A DNA stretch of 61,734 bases from Mucilaginibacter xinganensis (lineage in GTDB: Bacteria > Bacteroidota > Bacteroidia > Sphingobacteriales > Sphingobacteriaceae), in assembly GCA_026225055.1 (NCBI GenBank), contig JAMFSA010000233.1:1-61734 (forward strand). Direction: 5' to 3'. Of this stretch, positions 32,993 to 41,738 are shown piece by piece. Below the pieces are notes generated by a model, which saw only the letters and a list, made by a program, of their open reading frames with translations, searched no databases and was not told the origin of the DNA. The stretch's first letter is position 1. Every line of letters starts with the position of its first letter. Made by a program: the position numbers and the translations under genes.

Positions 32993-35476
32993 ATGAGAAT
33001 TGATTTTTCGAGATTTTTACGTTTTATACTTTTTGTAACGCTGACCATGATCGGCCCGTTTAGCCTAATGGCGCAGGTTAGTAAATATCCACCTCTATCC
33101 GGTTGTTATACTGGCGCGCCTGTCACTTCGTCGCCCGACCCGCTTGTGCGAATGAGATGGGCAAACCCTACAGCTACATCTGGGCTGCAAACATACCTGT
33201 TACGCCCGGTTAAATGGACTGTCTCTGATCCAGGAAGTTTTAACCTGCAATATTTTCAATCAAAAAACATCATTGAAGTAACCGGGAAAGGTGATATCCG
33301 TTTTGATTTTGGCAAAACAAGTGCTGGCTGGCTGGAATTTGATTCTGATGATTTAGCGGATAGTGTAACCCTGAGTATAAGCGAATATAATGAACCTGCT
33401 ATTTTCAACACAGGCGCAATACATCCGGTAAAAACGCTTAGCCCTGTTAAATACGGCCACCTATACCGCTTGGAACTAAACCCTGACCTTTATGAAGGTG
33501 TAAGGTTTGGCTGGATACATGTACTTTCACATCAGAAGAACTGGCACATTAAAAACTTAAGATTGGTTTGTCAGGCAAAACCTGTTAATTACAATGGTAG
33601 TTTCTCTTGTAGCGATGCGACATTAACACGGATATGGTATACCGGCGCTTATACCGTAAAGTTAAATTTCCAAAAAGATTATTTTGGAGCAATCCTGATG
33701 GAAAGAAGCGATCGTTTTTCGTGGACAGGCGACGCATACGTTTCGCAGGCTGCATCAATGGCTGCTTTCGGCAATTATGATTTTGTTAAGAAGAACCTGC
33801 TAAATACTGCTAAATTAGACAACGGTATTGCAAGCTATGCGCTTTACTGGGTATTAAGCGTAATTGATTATATTAATTATACCGGTGACTTTGCGTTTTT
33901 AAAAGAAAACATATCTAATGCCTCACAAAAACTTGATAACGCCTATAAGAATTTCAACAATCCGGCTAATCTTGAATTTTATGGCTGGGACGAACGTTTA
34001 GGCGCGGGATTTGAAAACCCTACTAACACGGAAACGAAGCATGCTTATGCTATGCTTTCTATAAGGGCATGGTTGGAGTTTGGCAACCTAATGAAAAAGT
34101 TTGGCGAAGAAAAATTGGCTGATAAATATTTGAATTATGCCACTAACAAACTAGCTGAGGAACGCAAAAAGAGCTCATGGTTAAATGAATTTGGTCTGCA
34201 TGCCTCGGCTGATGCCATTAATACTACGCTCACCACGCCTCAGGAAGATGCTGTCTTTTATGATCGCAATTATACGGATAGGGTAAACAGGCTATCCTAT
34301 TCACCGTTTAACGAATTTTTCATTATCGGCGCTATGGCCAAAATGAATAAATATAACGATGCCATAAGTGCGATTAAAGATTGCTGGGGTGGACAAATAG
34401 GTTATGGCGGCACTACATTTTTTGAAGTATACCGTCCAAGCTGGAATTTGATTCTTGGTAATAATGACGCACCGGTAAATAATCAATGTGGCTACACCAG
34501 CCTCACCCATCCCTGGAGTGCAGGGGTAGTAAAGTGGTTATCAGAAGAGGTGCTTGGCATAAAACCAACAAGTCCAGGCTTTAAAACATTTCAGATAATT
34601 CCGCATTTGGCAGGTGGGCTAACGTCTGTTAAAGGCACCATACTTACCTTATCGGGAGATATTTCTGCCAACATTAATGCAGCTTCCGGCATCACCAATA
34701 TTGTAGTGCCTAAAGGTACTTTGGCCGAAAAAATTGCAATCCCGACCAGCCAAAATGCAGTTTATGAAATCATCATGAATGGCGTTGTTTTGTGGAATAA
34801 AAAAGTCGCTGCCGGAGCCGAAGAATTTAATATGCACGTTAGCAATGAATATATTTTTTTAGAGCATTTAAAACCTGGGAACTACCATTTTAAGGTCATT
34901 TATAAAAAAGCATATCAACCAATTGTAGTTAAATATTTTCCATGGAAGTATGCAATCAATTCATTCAGACAGGATAGCCTTAGCGGTGGAAAATGGAACG
35001 GAAAATATGGCAGCGAAGGCTTTATGCTGTTCAACTATTTTAAGGCGGGTAAGCATTTGCAAAAACTTCCCAATTATATTGATTCTATTGTGTTAAGACA
35101 GGGTAAAAATATTTACAGGGATCTCCCTGCGACTTATGCTACATTAAGGGATACTACAGGGGCCTATAAATCGCTGGGTGCCATTGCAACGCAGGACCCA
35201 ATACCTTGCCTGCAAACAATGACGATAGATATTCATGCTTCAGATAGCACCCCACATCAAATAGCATTATATTTTTTGGATTGGGATAACAAAGGCAGGC
35301 GCTCTGCTATTGAGATTTTTGATTTAAAAACGCTGAATCTATTAGCACCTGTACAACTCGTTAAAAATTATAAGGATGGCAGATATTTAATTTTCAATTA
35401 TTCAGGAAGCATCCGTATCAGGATTAACCAGGTAAGAGGTGAAAACGCTGCGCTTAGCGGGTTGTTTTTCAAATAA
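32993..35476 (+). CDS. Secreted GH78-like (alpha-L-rhamnosidase-related) protein
   Basis: 827 residues. The signal peptide ends near SLMAQ (residue 28). An N-terminal beta region with DIRFDFGKTSAGWLEFD (the concanavalin-like domain of rhamnosidases) and RFGWIHVLS precedes an (alpha/alpha)6 barrel from about 205. It carries LMERSDRFSWTGDAY at 235-249 where GH78 has DCPxRDERLGWTGD. A typical GH78 C-terminal module (HPWSAGVVKWLSEEVLGIKP, FKTFQIIPHL) follows, plus an extra beta-sandwich of about 190 residues. The usual general-acid Glu is replaced by Asp240; Glu237 lies close. It could be a rhamnosidase variant with other specificity. It is divergent from the AraC gene upstream and has motif site 5 in its promoter. 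Confidence 0.75.
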   Translation: MRIDFSRFLRFILFVTLTMIGPFSLMAQVSKYPPLSGCYTGAPVTSSPDPLVRMRWANPTATSGLQTYLLRPVKWTVSDPGSFNLQYFQSKNIIEVTGKGDIRFDFGKTSAGWLEFDSDDLADSVTLSISEYNEPAIFNTGAIHPVKTLSPVKYGHLYRLELNPDLYEGVRFGWIHVLSHQKNWHIKNLRLVCQAKPVNYNGSFSCSDATLTRIWYTGAYTVKLNFQKDYFGAILMERSDRFSWTGDAYVSQAASMAAFGNYDFVKKNLLNTAKLDNGIASYALYWVLSVIDYINYTGDFAFLKENISNASQKLDNAYKNFNNPANLEFYGWDERLGAGFENPTNTETKHAYAMLSIRAWLEFGNLMKKFGEEKLADKYLNYATNKLAEERKKSSWLNEFGLHASADAINTTLTTPQEDAVFYDRNYTDRVNRLSYSPFNEFFIIGAMAKMNKYNDAISAIKDCWGGQIGYGGTTFFEVYRPSWNLILGNNDAPVNNQCGYTSLTHPWSAGVVKWLSEEVLGIKPTSPGFKTFQIIPHLAGGLTSVKGTILTLSGDISANINAASGITNIVVPKGTLAEKIAIPTSQNAVYEIIMNGVVLWNKKVAAGAEEFNMHVSNEYIFLEHLKPGNYHFKVIYKKAYQPIVVKYFPWKYAINSFRQDSLSGGKWNGKYGSEGFMLFNYFKAGKHLQKLPNYIDSIVLRQGKNIYRDLPATYATLRDTTGAYKSLGAIATQDPIPCLQTMTIDIHASDSTPHQIALYFLDWDNKGRRSAIEIFDLKTLNLLAPVQLVKNYKDGRYLIFNYSGSIRIRINQVRGENAALSGLFFK

Positions 35477-35788
35477 ATACTGCTGGTTCAATGATGGCAC
35501 CGGCAAATGAGCCGTGATCCCAGCAAGGCGGTAACCCATCATGCAAATCAATCTATCCTCGCGATCATTGGATAAGCCTTAAATACGCCTGTATCAACGC
35601 GAAGCATGACGGTTGTGACGTGATAATGCGATGTCCAAAAATGATGGTAATTTCTCGAGGGCGACCAGGGTAAAGCCAAACAAAAACAGGACTTAAAAAA
35701 CTAAAAATCAACTCAATTCGGATAAAAAGCCATACGCATATTATTTCATTGGACATAATAACCTATTTTTAGTCCAATGACTTAAAAT
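35477..35788. other. Convergent intergenic region (312 bp)
   Basis: It lies between the converging GH78-like and macroglobulin-like genes. No gene. An 8-bp inverted repeat (TCATTGGA at 35746-35753 with TCCAATGA at 35773-35780) sits just past the latter's stop but lacks a T-run. Confidence 0.3.
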
Positions 35789-38200
35789 TCAATTCACCAC
35801 ATTAAATTCCAGGTACGCGCTAAATACACCATTTTCACTTATACCTTGAATTGAGCCAACAAACTTTCCGCCTAATTTATCGGTGTAAAAGGTGATAGTG
35901 GCTTCTCCATTATTGTCCGTTTTAATGTAGGGCTGCCAGTACAAAGTAGTTCGGTTGAGCATTCGCGGAGAAGTCTCACCAGAGAGATTAAAGCTATCGA
36001 ACGCTTCAGGAAAAGCAGTACCTCTTATTATTTGTATATATGGCGGAACGGTTTTAAATTGACAGTGATAAACAATCTGTTCGGTGTGGCCAAAAGGGCC
36101 GTCGTCAACAAAATAGGTTTCACCATCAATTGCCTGATGCGTTCCAGGAGTTCCTTTGGGATGAGCCTTGCAATTTAAAAAACCTAAATAGCAGACATAG
36201 TCGTCACAATTGCCGCTGCTATCAGGTGTACCGTTGTATCCTTTCATTCCGTCCGATTTCGCTTTTATTACGACTTCATTAAGTTTTATGCTCTTGGATG
36301 AGCCAATTTGTTGTTTATCCTGTTCGGATAAATCATCGCTAATAAAAGTATTAAGCGGAAAATATTGCTTTGCGATTAGATCATTTAATCTTTTCAAGGG
36401 AGTGTCGATAAAAATCCGGTAACCAAGAGGATTTTTATCAACGACCGATAGCAGTATATTTTTACCTGCCACCGATCGCAGAGGAAGATAAGGAAGGTTA
36501 AAAAAACCATCACTATTGGTGGTAATAAGTTGTGTCGAATTGCCGGAGAGTAACAAACTCATCGGTTTTTTTAATTTTTTATCATCGTGGCTGACATGGC
36601 CATCATATTTGCCTAATCTTAGTTTTGACGGGTCATATGATAACCTCCCGTAACCGCTATCGCCATGAAGTTGGAGGAGCGTTGTTTCTGCATTTGTCTC
36701 TTGTTTTAAATAGGACCAGGGCATCAAAGTTAGCGGTGGTTTAGTGAAACGTTCATAATTGTCAAACCGCGATATATCATTAAGTCCGGCATTGACCGCC
36801 TTTGCAAGCGTTGAAGAAAATGAAAAAAGACCTTTAACTGGCTTTCCGCTATTATCACGGAGCTTTACTGTTACGGTAACTTTAGAAAGTTTATGGTAGG
36901 CAGCGGAATCCGCTGTAATGGTGGCCACCGTCATATTTGTACTCTTTAGAAAAATTGCCCTGTCAGCTTTTAAGGTTCCGGACTTGTCAAACAGCGAAAC
37001 CATCGCTGTACCCGATGGCCAGTTCTGTGAATTTATCGACAGCAGGCCTTCGGCATGGGGCAAGGCAATGTGACTGCTGTAGAAAATATCATTTAGGTTA
37101 TGCACCACCAGATACCCTTCACTTCCTGCTGCTGGTCCGCTGATGGCCAACTTTAATGTATCAGAAATCAATCCGTTTTTAATGTGAAGGTTCCACGAAC
37201 TGGATTTTATGGGTGGAAATTGCTGCAAGGGAATGACATTGGAACCCTCGCACTTAACCAGATAGATTTTGCCGGATCGGGGCGTAAAATTAAAAGTGCC
37301 TCTTCCATATATATCAGAAGATATTGATGCGACAAGATGCTTATCTTCATATAAAGTACACAAGGTAGATAAGGCTTTTCCGGAAGTGTTTTTCACGGTG
37401 AAAGCAATTTTATTAGGTTGTCCGTCAATCAAGTTTTCACCCTCGGGGAAAAATTCTATTTGTAAAAGAGCAGAAGACCAATTTAATGGACGTTTAAAAA
37501 CCATTTTTTGCTTGCCTTCGGTAATCGCTCCCCGAATTTCCAGCGGTTTATTACTATAGGCTGCCGGTATAATAAACCAGATTTTACCGGAATTATCAAT
37601 TTTCTGCTGCGACTCAAAAATCATCCTGCCATCAGAATAAACGCTGTAGGCTATTTTTCCTGTCGTGTTTTCCCCGTCTATATTTAATACCGTCACAACT
37701 AGCTTTATAGAATCACCCGATTGTTCACCCGTGAACGATAGCTTAAACGGATCTTTTCCTGCGCCGAAAATATGAACAGGTTGCCTGAAAAAAGTCTCCC
37801 CCCGGTTTTCACTAATCCGGTTGGTATAAGCGATGACGCTGTATTCGCCGGATTGCAAAGAATCAGGAATCAGAAAATTTCCTGCACCAAGGTCATTATC
37901 CAATACAAAGCGCTGGCTGGTAACAACCTTCATATTCATATCATTGACCAGTAAAACATATAATGTATGATACCTTTCCGCTTCCATGGCATGAAGAAGA
38001 TACGCCGAAAACCAAATGCGCTCGTCTGTCAGGTAAACTGTTTTGTCCAGATGCATAAACAAATCAGCACCATTACCGGGGTTATCATCAATTCTTAGTT
38101 TTGCCGGTAATTTCTTGAGGAGACTATCGGCGTTTTGGGCTTTAAGAATTGTTGAAAAAATAATAAAGAGGGCTATTAATAAAGATTTTGACAGCGCCAT
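35789..38200 (-). CDS. Secreted macroglobulin (MG2)-like surface protein
   Basis: 803 residues. The signal peptide is MALSKSLLIALFIIFSTILKAQ. The first macroglobulin-like domain has LFMHLDKTVYLTDERIWFSA and SLQSGEYSVIAYTNRI. More beta-sandwich domains follow, one with a carboxypeptidase-regulatory-like turn (NSDGFFNLPYLPLRSVAGKN). A C-terminal strand pair, GEATITFYTDKLGGKFVGSI and QGISENGVFSAYLEFNVV, is typical of this Bacteroidota family. There is no thioester motif and no TonB barrel. Relatives occur in surface-exposed or gliding/uptake contexts without a settled function. It follows GH92 on the same strand (263-bp gap). Confidence 0.65.
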   Translation of the reverse strand: MALSKSLLIALFIIFSTILKAQNADSLLKKLPAKLRIDDNPGNGADLFMHLDKTVYLTDERIWFSAYLLHAMEAERYHTLYVLLVNDMNMKVVTSQRFVLDNDLGAGNFLIPDSLQSGEYSVIAYTNRISENRGETFFRQPVHIFGAGKDPFKLSFTGEQSGDSIKLVVTVLNIDGENTTGKIAYSVYSDGRMIFESQQKIDNSGKIWFIIPAAYSNKPLEIRGAITEGKQKMVFKRPLNWSSALLQIEFFPEGENLIDGQPNKIAFTVKNTSGKALSTLCTLYEDKHLVASISSDIYGRGTFNFTPRSGKIYLVKCEGSNVIPLQQFPPIKSSSWNLHIKNGLISDTLKLAISGPAAGSEGYLVVHNLNDIFYSSHIALPHAEGLLSINSQNWPSGTAMVSLFDKSGTLKADRAIFLKSTNMTVATITADSAAYHKLSKVTVTVKLRDNSGKPVKGLFSFSSTLAKAVNAGLNDISRFDNYERFTKPPLTLMPWSYLKQETNAETTLLQLHGDSGYGRLSYDPSKLRLGKYDGHVSHDDKKLKKPMSLLLSGNSTQLITTNSDGFFNLPYLPLRSVAGKNILLSVVDKNPLGYRIFIDTPLKRLNDLIAKQYFPLNTFISDDLSEQDKQQIGSSKSIKLNEVVIKAKSDGMKGYNGTPDSSGNCDDYVCYLGFLNCKAHPKGTPGTHQAIDGETYFVDDGPFGHTEQIVYHCQFKTVPPYIQIIRGTAFPEAFDSFNLSGETSPRMLNRTTLYWQPYIKTDNNGEATITFYTDKLGGKFVGSIQGISENGVFSAYLEFNVVN

Positions 38201-38463
38201 TTTTCATTATAAATTTAGGTAGGCTGATAATCATCCGTTTCAGACTAATGCTGAAATAACAATCATGTATGATTAACCGGTCCACCGATTCCTTACGATC
38301 TTGTACTAATACGCCTTGGATTAATAAAATAATTAACACACTTTTTTTTCATGTTAAAGTTTAAAAACTCTTTTATCAATCTTTATTCTGTAAAGGGTGA
38401 TAAATTGATTTTTTTATTTTTTTTATACTGTAACGCAATATTTACAGGTGCTCTTATAGTTAT

Positions 38464-40743
38464 TTACTTGTCAGTTGAAAGCGAGTACGGTACATCCGTA
38501 TGTTTTACACCACGGGTTTTATTTGGCGCAGCCGACATATCCATATTGATAACGGCACCCTGCATCAAATCGAGGTGACTTACCCAGTTTAGATCATATG
38601 GCTTGCTATTATAGGTCATGCTGTTCACATATTTGTTTTCGGCGCTGTTCTTCGGTGAGTTAATAACTAACTTTTTACCATCCTCTAAATTAACAGTGAT
38701 CTTTTTGAACAATGGCGCGCCTAACACGTACTGGCCGCTAACCGGGCATACCGGGTAAAAACCCATTGCCGAAAACACATACCACGCCGATGTTTGCCCG
38801 TTATCCTCATCCCCGCAATATCCATCAGGTGTTGCCCTGTACATACGGTTCATGGTTTCCCTCGCCCAATATTGGGTTTTCCAGGGCTCGCCTGCGTAAC
38901 CGTAAAGGTAAATCATGTGCTGGATTGGCTGGTTACCATGCGCGTATTGTCCCATATTGGCAATCTGCATTTCGCGGATCTCGTGGATGGTGAAACCATA
39001 GTAGCTATCGTCAAATATTGGCGGCAATGTAAACACCGAATCCAACTTAGCAACAAAATTGTGCTTGCCGCCCATCAAGTCGATCAGCCCCTGCACATCC
39101 TGAAAAACGCCCCAGGTATAATGCCAGCTGTTACCCTCGGTAAAGGCATCACCCCATTTAAAAGGATTGAATGGTGATTGGAATGAACCATCTTTATTTT
39201 TACCACGCATTAAGCAGGTGCTGGGGTCAAACAGGTTTTTATAATTCATCGCCCTTTGTTTGTAGATCGCTATTTCAGATGCAGGTTTGCCAAGCGCCTT
39301 ACCTAAGCTATAAATTGAGAAATCGTCATAAGCATATTCGAGCGTACGGGCGGCATTTTCATGGATATTTACATCATACGGTACATAACCTAATTTATTG
39401 TAATAATCCACGCCTATACGGCCGGTAGCATTAGTGCCGGTATTATTAGCACCGTGGATCAATGCTTTGTACAACGTTTCAATATCATAACCACGAAGGC
39501 CCTTAACGTAGGCTTCCGCAACAACGGAAGCGGAGTTATTACCAACCATACAATCCGCATAACCGGGGCTCGACCACTCTGGCAACCAGCCACCCTCTTT
39601 GTAATCATTCACCAAACCCATCTGCATTTCTTTGTTGATGGATGGATAAACCAAATTTAGGAACGGGTACAAAGCCCGGAAGGTATCCCAAAAACCAGTA
39701 CCCGCGAACAGGTAACCCGGCATGATTTTGCCGTTATAAACGCTGTAATGCACTATTTGATTTTTAGCGTCAACCTCATACATCCTGTTCGGGAAGAACA
39801 GCATACGGTACAGGCATGAGTAAAAAGTACGCAACTGACCAATGCTGCCGCCTTCAACATTTATATGGTTCAAGGTTTTGTTCCACACGGTTTTGGCCTT
39901 TTGTTCGGTAAAATCAAAGCTATCGTTACCAAGCTCGCGTTGCAGGTTAAGCTCAGCCTGCTCAATGCTGATGAATGAGGAGGCTACACGCATATGAACC
40001 TTTTCACCATCTTTAGTTGTAAAGCTGATAACCGCACCCGCATGTTTTCCTTTGTATTCCAATGAATATTTATCGGTAACGCTATCATGCCAGGTGGTAG
40101 CTGTAAAATCTTTATCAAGATATATAACAAAGTAATCCTTAAAATTTTCAGGAACGGCATCACTGTTTTTAGTGCTGTAACCTATAATTTCATGTTTTTC
40201 AGGAATAATCCTTATATATGATCCTTTATCAAAGGCATCGATCAATATATGTGAGCTGTCGCTTTTAAGGAAGGTAAACCTGAAGTTTGCCGCTCGCTCA
40301 GTAGGTGTAATTTCGGTAGTAACATCATAATCAGCCAAAAAAACGCTATAGTAGTATGGTTTAGCGATCTCGGCCTTGTGCGAGAACCAGCTTGCGCGTT
40401 TATTTTCATCGATGATTACTTTGCCGGTTTCAGGAAATACGGAGAACATACCGTAATCATTCATCCAGGGCGAGGGTTGGTGTGTTTGTTTAAATCCGCG
40501 TATCTTATCGGCATCATAAGTATATTGCCAGCCATCGCCCATTTTACCAGTTTGCGCTGTCCAAAAGTTCATACCCCAGGGCACTGCTACAGCAGGGTAA
40601 GTATTACCGTTAGACATGATGGGTTTTGAAGCCGTGCCCATTAGCGGGTTGATGTATTCAACGAGGTCGGCTTGTTTGACAATTTGGGAAAAAGTGAGTA
40701 AAGGAAAAAAGGCTAATGCCGTAAGAAGAATTTTTTTCATCAT
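38464..40743 (-). CDS. GH92 alpha-mannosidase
   Basis: 759 residues. The signal peptide runs to about residue 20 (LLTFSQ). The N-terminal beta-sandwich starts with DLVEYINPLMGTAS, and THQPSPWMNDYGMF (88-101) is the conserved substrate-loop motif. The (alpha/alpha)6 barrel contains GYLFAGTGFWDTFRALYPF, GNQPIQHMIYLYGYAGEPWK and GDEDNGQTSAWYVFSAMGFY, the GH92 calcium and catalytic-acid motifs. GH92 enzymes are Ca2+-dependent inverting exo-alpha-mannosidases acting on N-glycans or mannans. The usual GDED-x-GQ-x-S box is intact, so it should be active. A shared-motif site lies about 159 bp upstream, linking it to the glycan regulon. Confidence 0.92.
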   Translation of the reverse strand: MMKKILLTALAFFPLLTFSQIVKQADLVEYINPLMGTASKPIMSNGNTYPAVAVPWGMNFWTAQTGKMGDGWQYTYDADKIRGFKQTHQPSPWMNDYGMFSVFPETGKVIIDENKRASWFSHKAEIAKPYYYSVFLADYDVTTEITPTERAANFRFTFLKSDSSHILIDAFDKGSYIRIIPEKHEIIGYSTKNSDAVPENFKDYFVIYLDKDFTATTWHDSVTDKYSLEYKGKHAGAVISFTTKDGEKVHMRVASSFISIEQAELNLQRELGNDSFDFTEQKAKTVWNKTLNHINVEGGSIGQLRTFYSCLYRMLFFPNRMYEVDAKNQIVHYSVYNGKIMPGYLFAGTGFWDTFRALYPFLNLVYPSINKEMQMGLVNDYKEGGWLPEWSSPGYADCMVGNNSASVVAEAYVKGLRGYDIETLYKALIHGANNTGTNATGRIGVDYYNKLGYVPYDVNIHENAARTLEYAYDDFSIYSLGKALGKPASEIAIYKQRAMNYKNLFDPSTCLMRGKNKDGSFQSPFNPFKWGDAFTEGNSWHYTWGVFQDVQGLIDLMGGKHNFVAKLDSVFTLPPIFDDSYYGFTIHEIREMQIANMGQYAHGNQPIQHMIYLYGYAGEPWKTQYWARETMNRMYRATPDGYCGDEDNGQTSAWYVFSAMGFYPVCPVSGQYVLGAPLFKKITVNLEDGKKLVINSPKNSAENKYVNSMTYNSKPYDLNWVSHLDLMQGAVINMDMSAAPNKTRGVKHTDVPYSLSTDK

Positions 40744-40901
40744 TAATTAATTGGAGCTATAAGCCCTTGTATTATGTTATTTAAATGGGCCTGCAGAAGT
40801 TAGATTTAGATAAGGCATTTATACAAAACAATGAACTGCCGTATTATATTGACTAAACAATAATAATACTTGATTCTTGTTTATTCAAAGCTCAATCAAC
40901 A

Positions 40902-40918
40902 TTTTGTCAAATAGTATA
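40902..40918 (-). promoter_or_regulatory. Putative operator, TATACTTTTTGAYAAAA family (site 6)
   Basis: The minus strand reads TATACTATTTGACAAAA, about 159 bp upstream of the GH92 start. It differs from site 4 by one base. Confidence 0.45.
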
Positions 40919-41134
40919 AAAGAAAGTTAAACTAGTGCAAGACATAACTTTACATAATAAACCCCAACCCCGTCCAGCCCTGAAACCTCTAAATTAAACG
41001 CAAGTTTGTTGGCGCTTAGCTTTTATTTAATGGTTATGATAAAGGGTTCTTTTGGCGCAAAAATAACTCAAAAAGAATTCAACGGATTTTTTCCGGGGCG
41101 GCCATCATTCGCTTTTCATCAAATACGGTTTGAT

Positions 41135-41142
41135 TATATTTG
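41135..41142 (+). promoter_or_regulatory. -7 promoter box TATATTTG
   Basis: Exact TAnnTTTG match ending 5 bases before the ATG at 41148. It repeats the close promoter-to-start spacing seen at 3342 and 27438. Confidence 0.4.
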
Positions 41143-41147
41143 CAGCT

Positions 41148-41291
41148 ATGGATAGAAAGCAAAAGATCAAGATGCTTATTATTGACGCGCTAAATGAAAG
41201 CGGCAATTTTCATTATGTTTATGCAGGCGCGGATACGACCTTAGACAACAATCTCATTTCGTTAAACTTATTGCCCGAACAAGTGTCTTAA
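41148..41291 (+). CDS. Small ORF (47 aa), probably the start of a decayed gene
   Basis: ATG-initiated and preceded by a good -7 box. It starts MDRKQKIKMLIIDALNESG and continues with NFHYVYAGADTTL to a TAA. A diverged, inactivated copy lies at 32647-32740, so this was once part of a repeated gene family. Downstream sequence keeps coding character in other frames for about 150 bp. Family unknown. Confidence 0.35.
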   Translation: MDRKQKIKMLIIDALNESGNFHYVYAGADTTLDNNLISLNLLPEQVS

Positions 41292-41559
41292 GTGTTGAGT
41301 TAATGCGCGGCGGGGGGTGATCGATATGCCTTTGCAATTAAAAGCGCAATATAACCGGACAGAGCTGAACGATTATGCTAATGTAAAGTAACAAATCGAA
41401 ACTGACCTGGAAACCATTTGAATTAAGATCAACAATGTACTTTAGGCTTTGCAGTTATCGCCCGCTTAGTTCCGTTTGTCTTTTAGACTTATTTACATAC
41501 TTAAGCTACCATTATAGTAAAGAAAATCAACTTTTCGTAATCCCAGTTTCATCATGAGT

Positions 41560-41593
41560 ATTGGAGGTGTCACATTTTTGTAACACCTCCAAT
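41560..41593 (-). terminator. Perfect 11-bp hairpin downstream of the lipoprotein operon
   Basis: ATTGGAGGTGT (41560-41570) pairs exactly with ACACCTCCAAT (41583-41593) around a 12-base A/T-rich loop. It lies about 146 bp past the end of the last DUF5689 gene. There is no U-tract, so the terminator role is tentative. Confidence 0.35.
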
Positions 41594-41738
41594 GGTTATA
41601 GTTCTCGATCAATGGAAATCGCTGGAATAAGGAATACCTTGCTTGCTGCAAACACTCACATTTCTTATTTAATAAGCTTTCATTTGAAGCGGAACATCCA
41701 TAAAATGTACAGGCCTTGACTTACTGATGTCTTGAACA

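Larger units (their letters stand above)
40744..41738. other. About 1 kb without a large gene
   Basis: It holds shared-motif site 6, a -7 box, a 47-codon ORF (41148-41291) and coding-like debris up to about 41450 (PLQLKAQYNRTELNDYANVK followed by stops). A perfect 11-bp hairpin lies at 41560-41593. No other gene is visible. Confidence 0.4.

Noticed and set aside
33021..33036. A TATACTTTTTGTAAC match to the shared motif
   Set aside because: It lies inside the signal-peptide codons of the GH78-like gene and differs in the core, so it is probably chance from coding FILFVTL.
35789..38200. The 803-residue protein as a TonB receptor, because of its regulatory-like domain
   Set aside because: No plug signature and no barrel; the C-terminus is a macroglobulin-like beta-sandwich.
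38351..38578. 75-codon plus-strand ORF before GH92
   Set aside because: It overlaps the GH92 3' end antisense, and its first half is low-complexity T-rich sequence.
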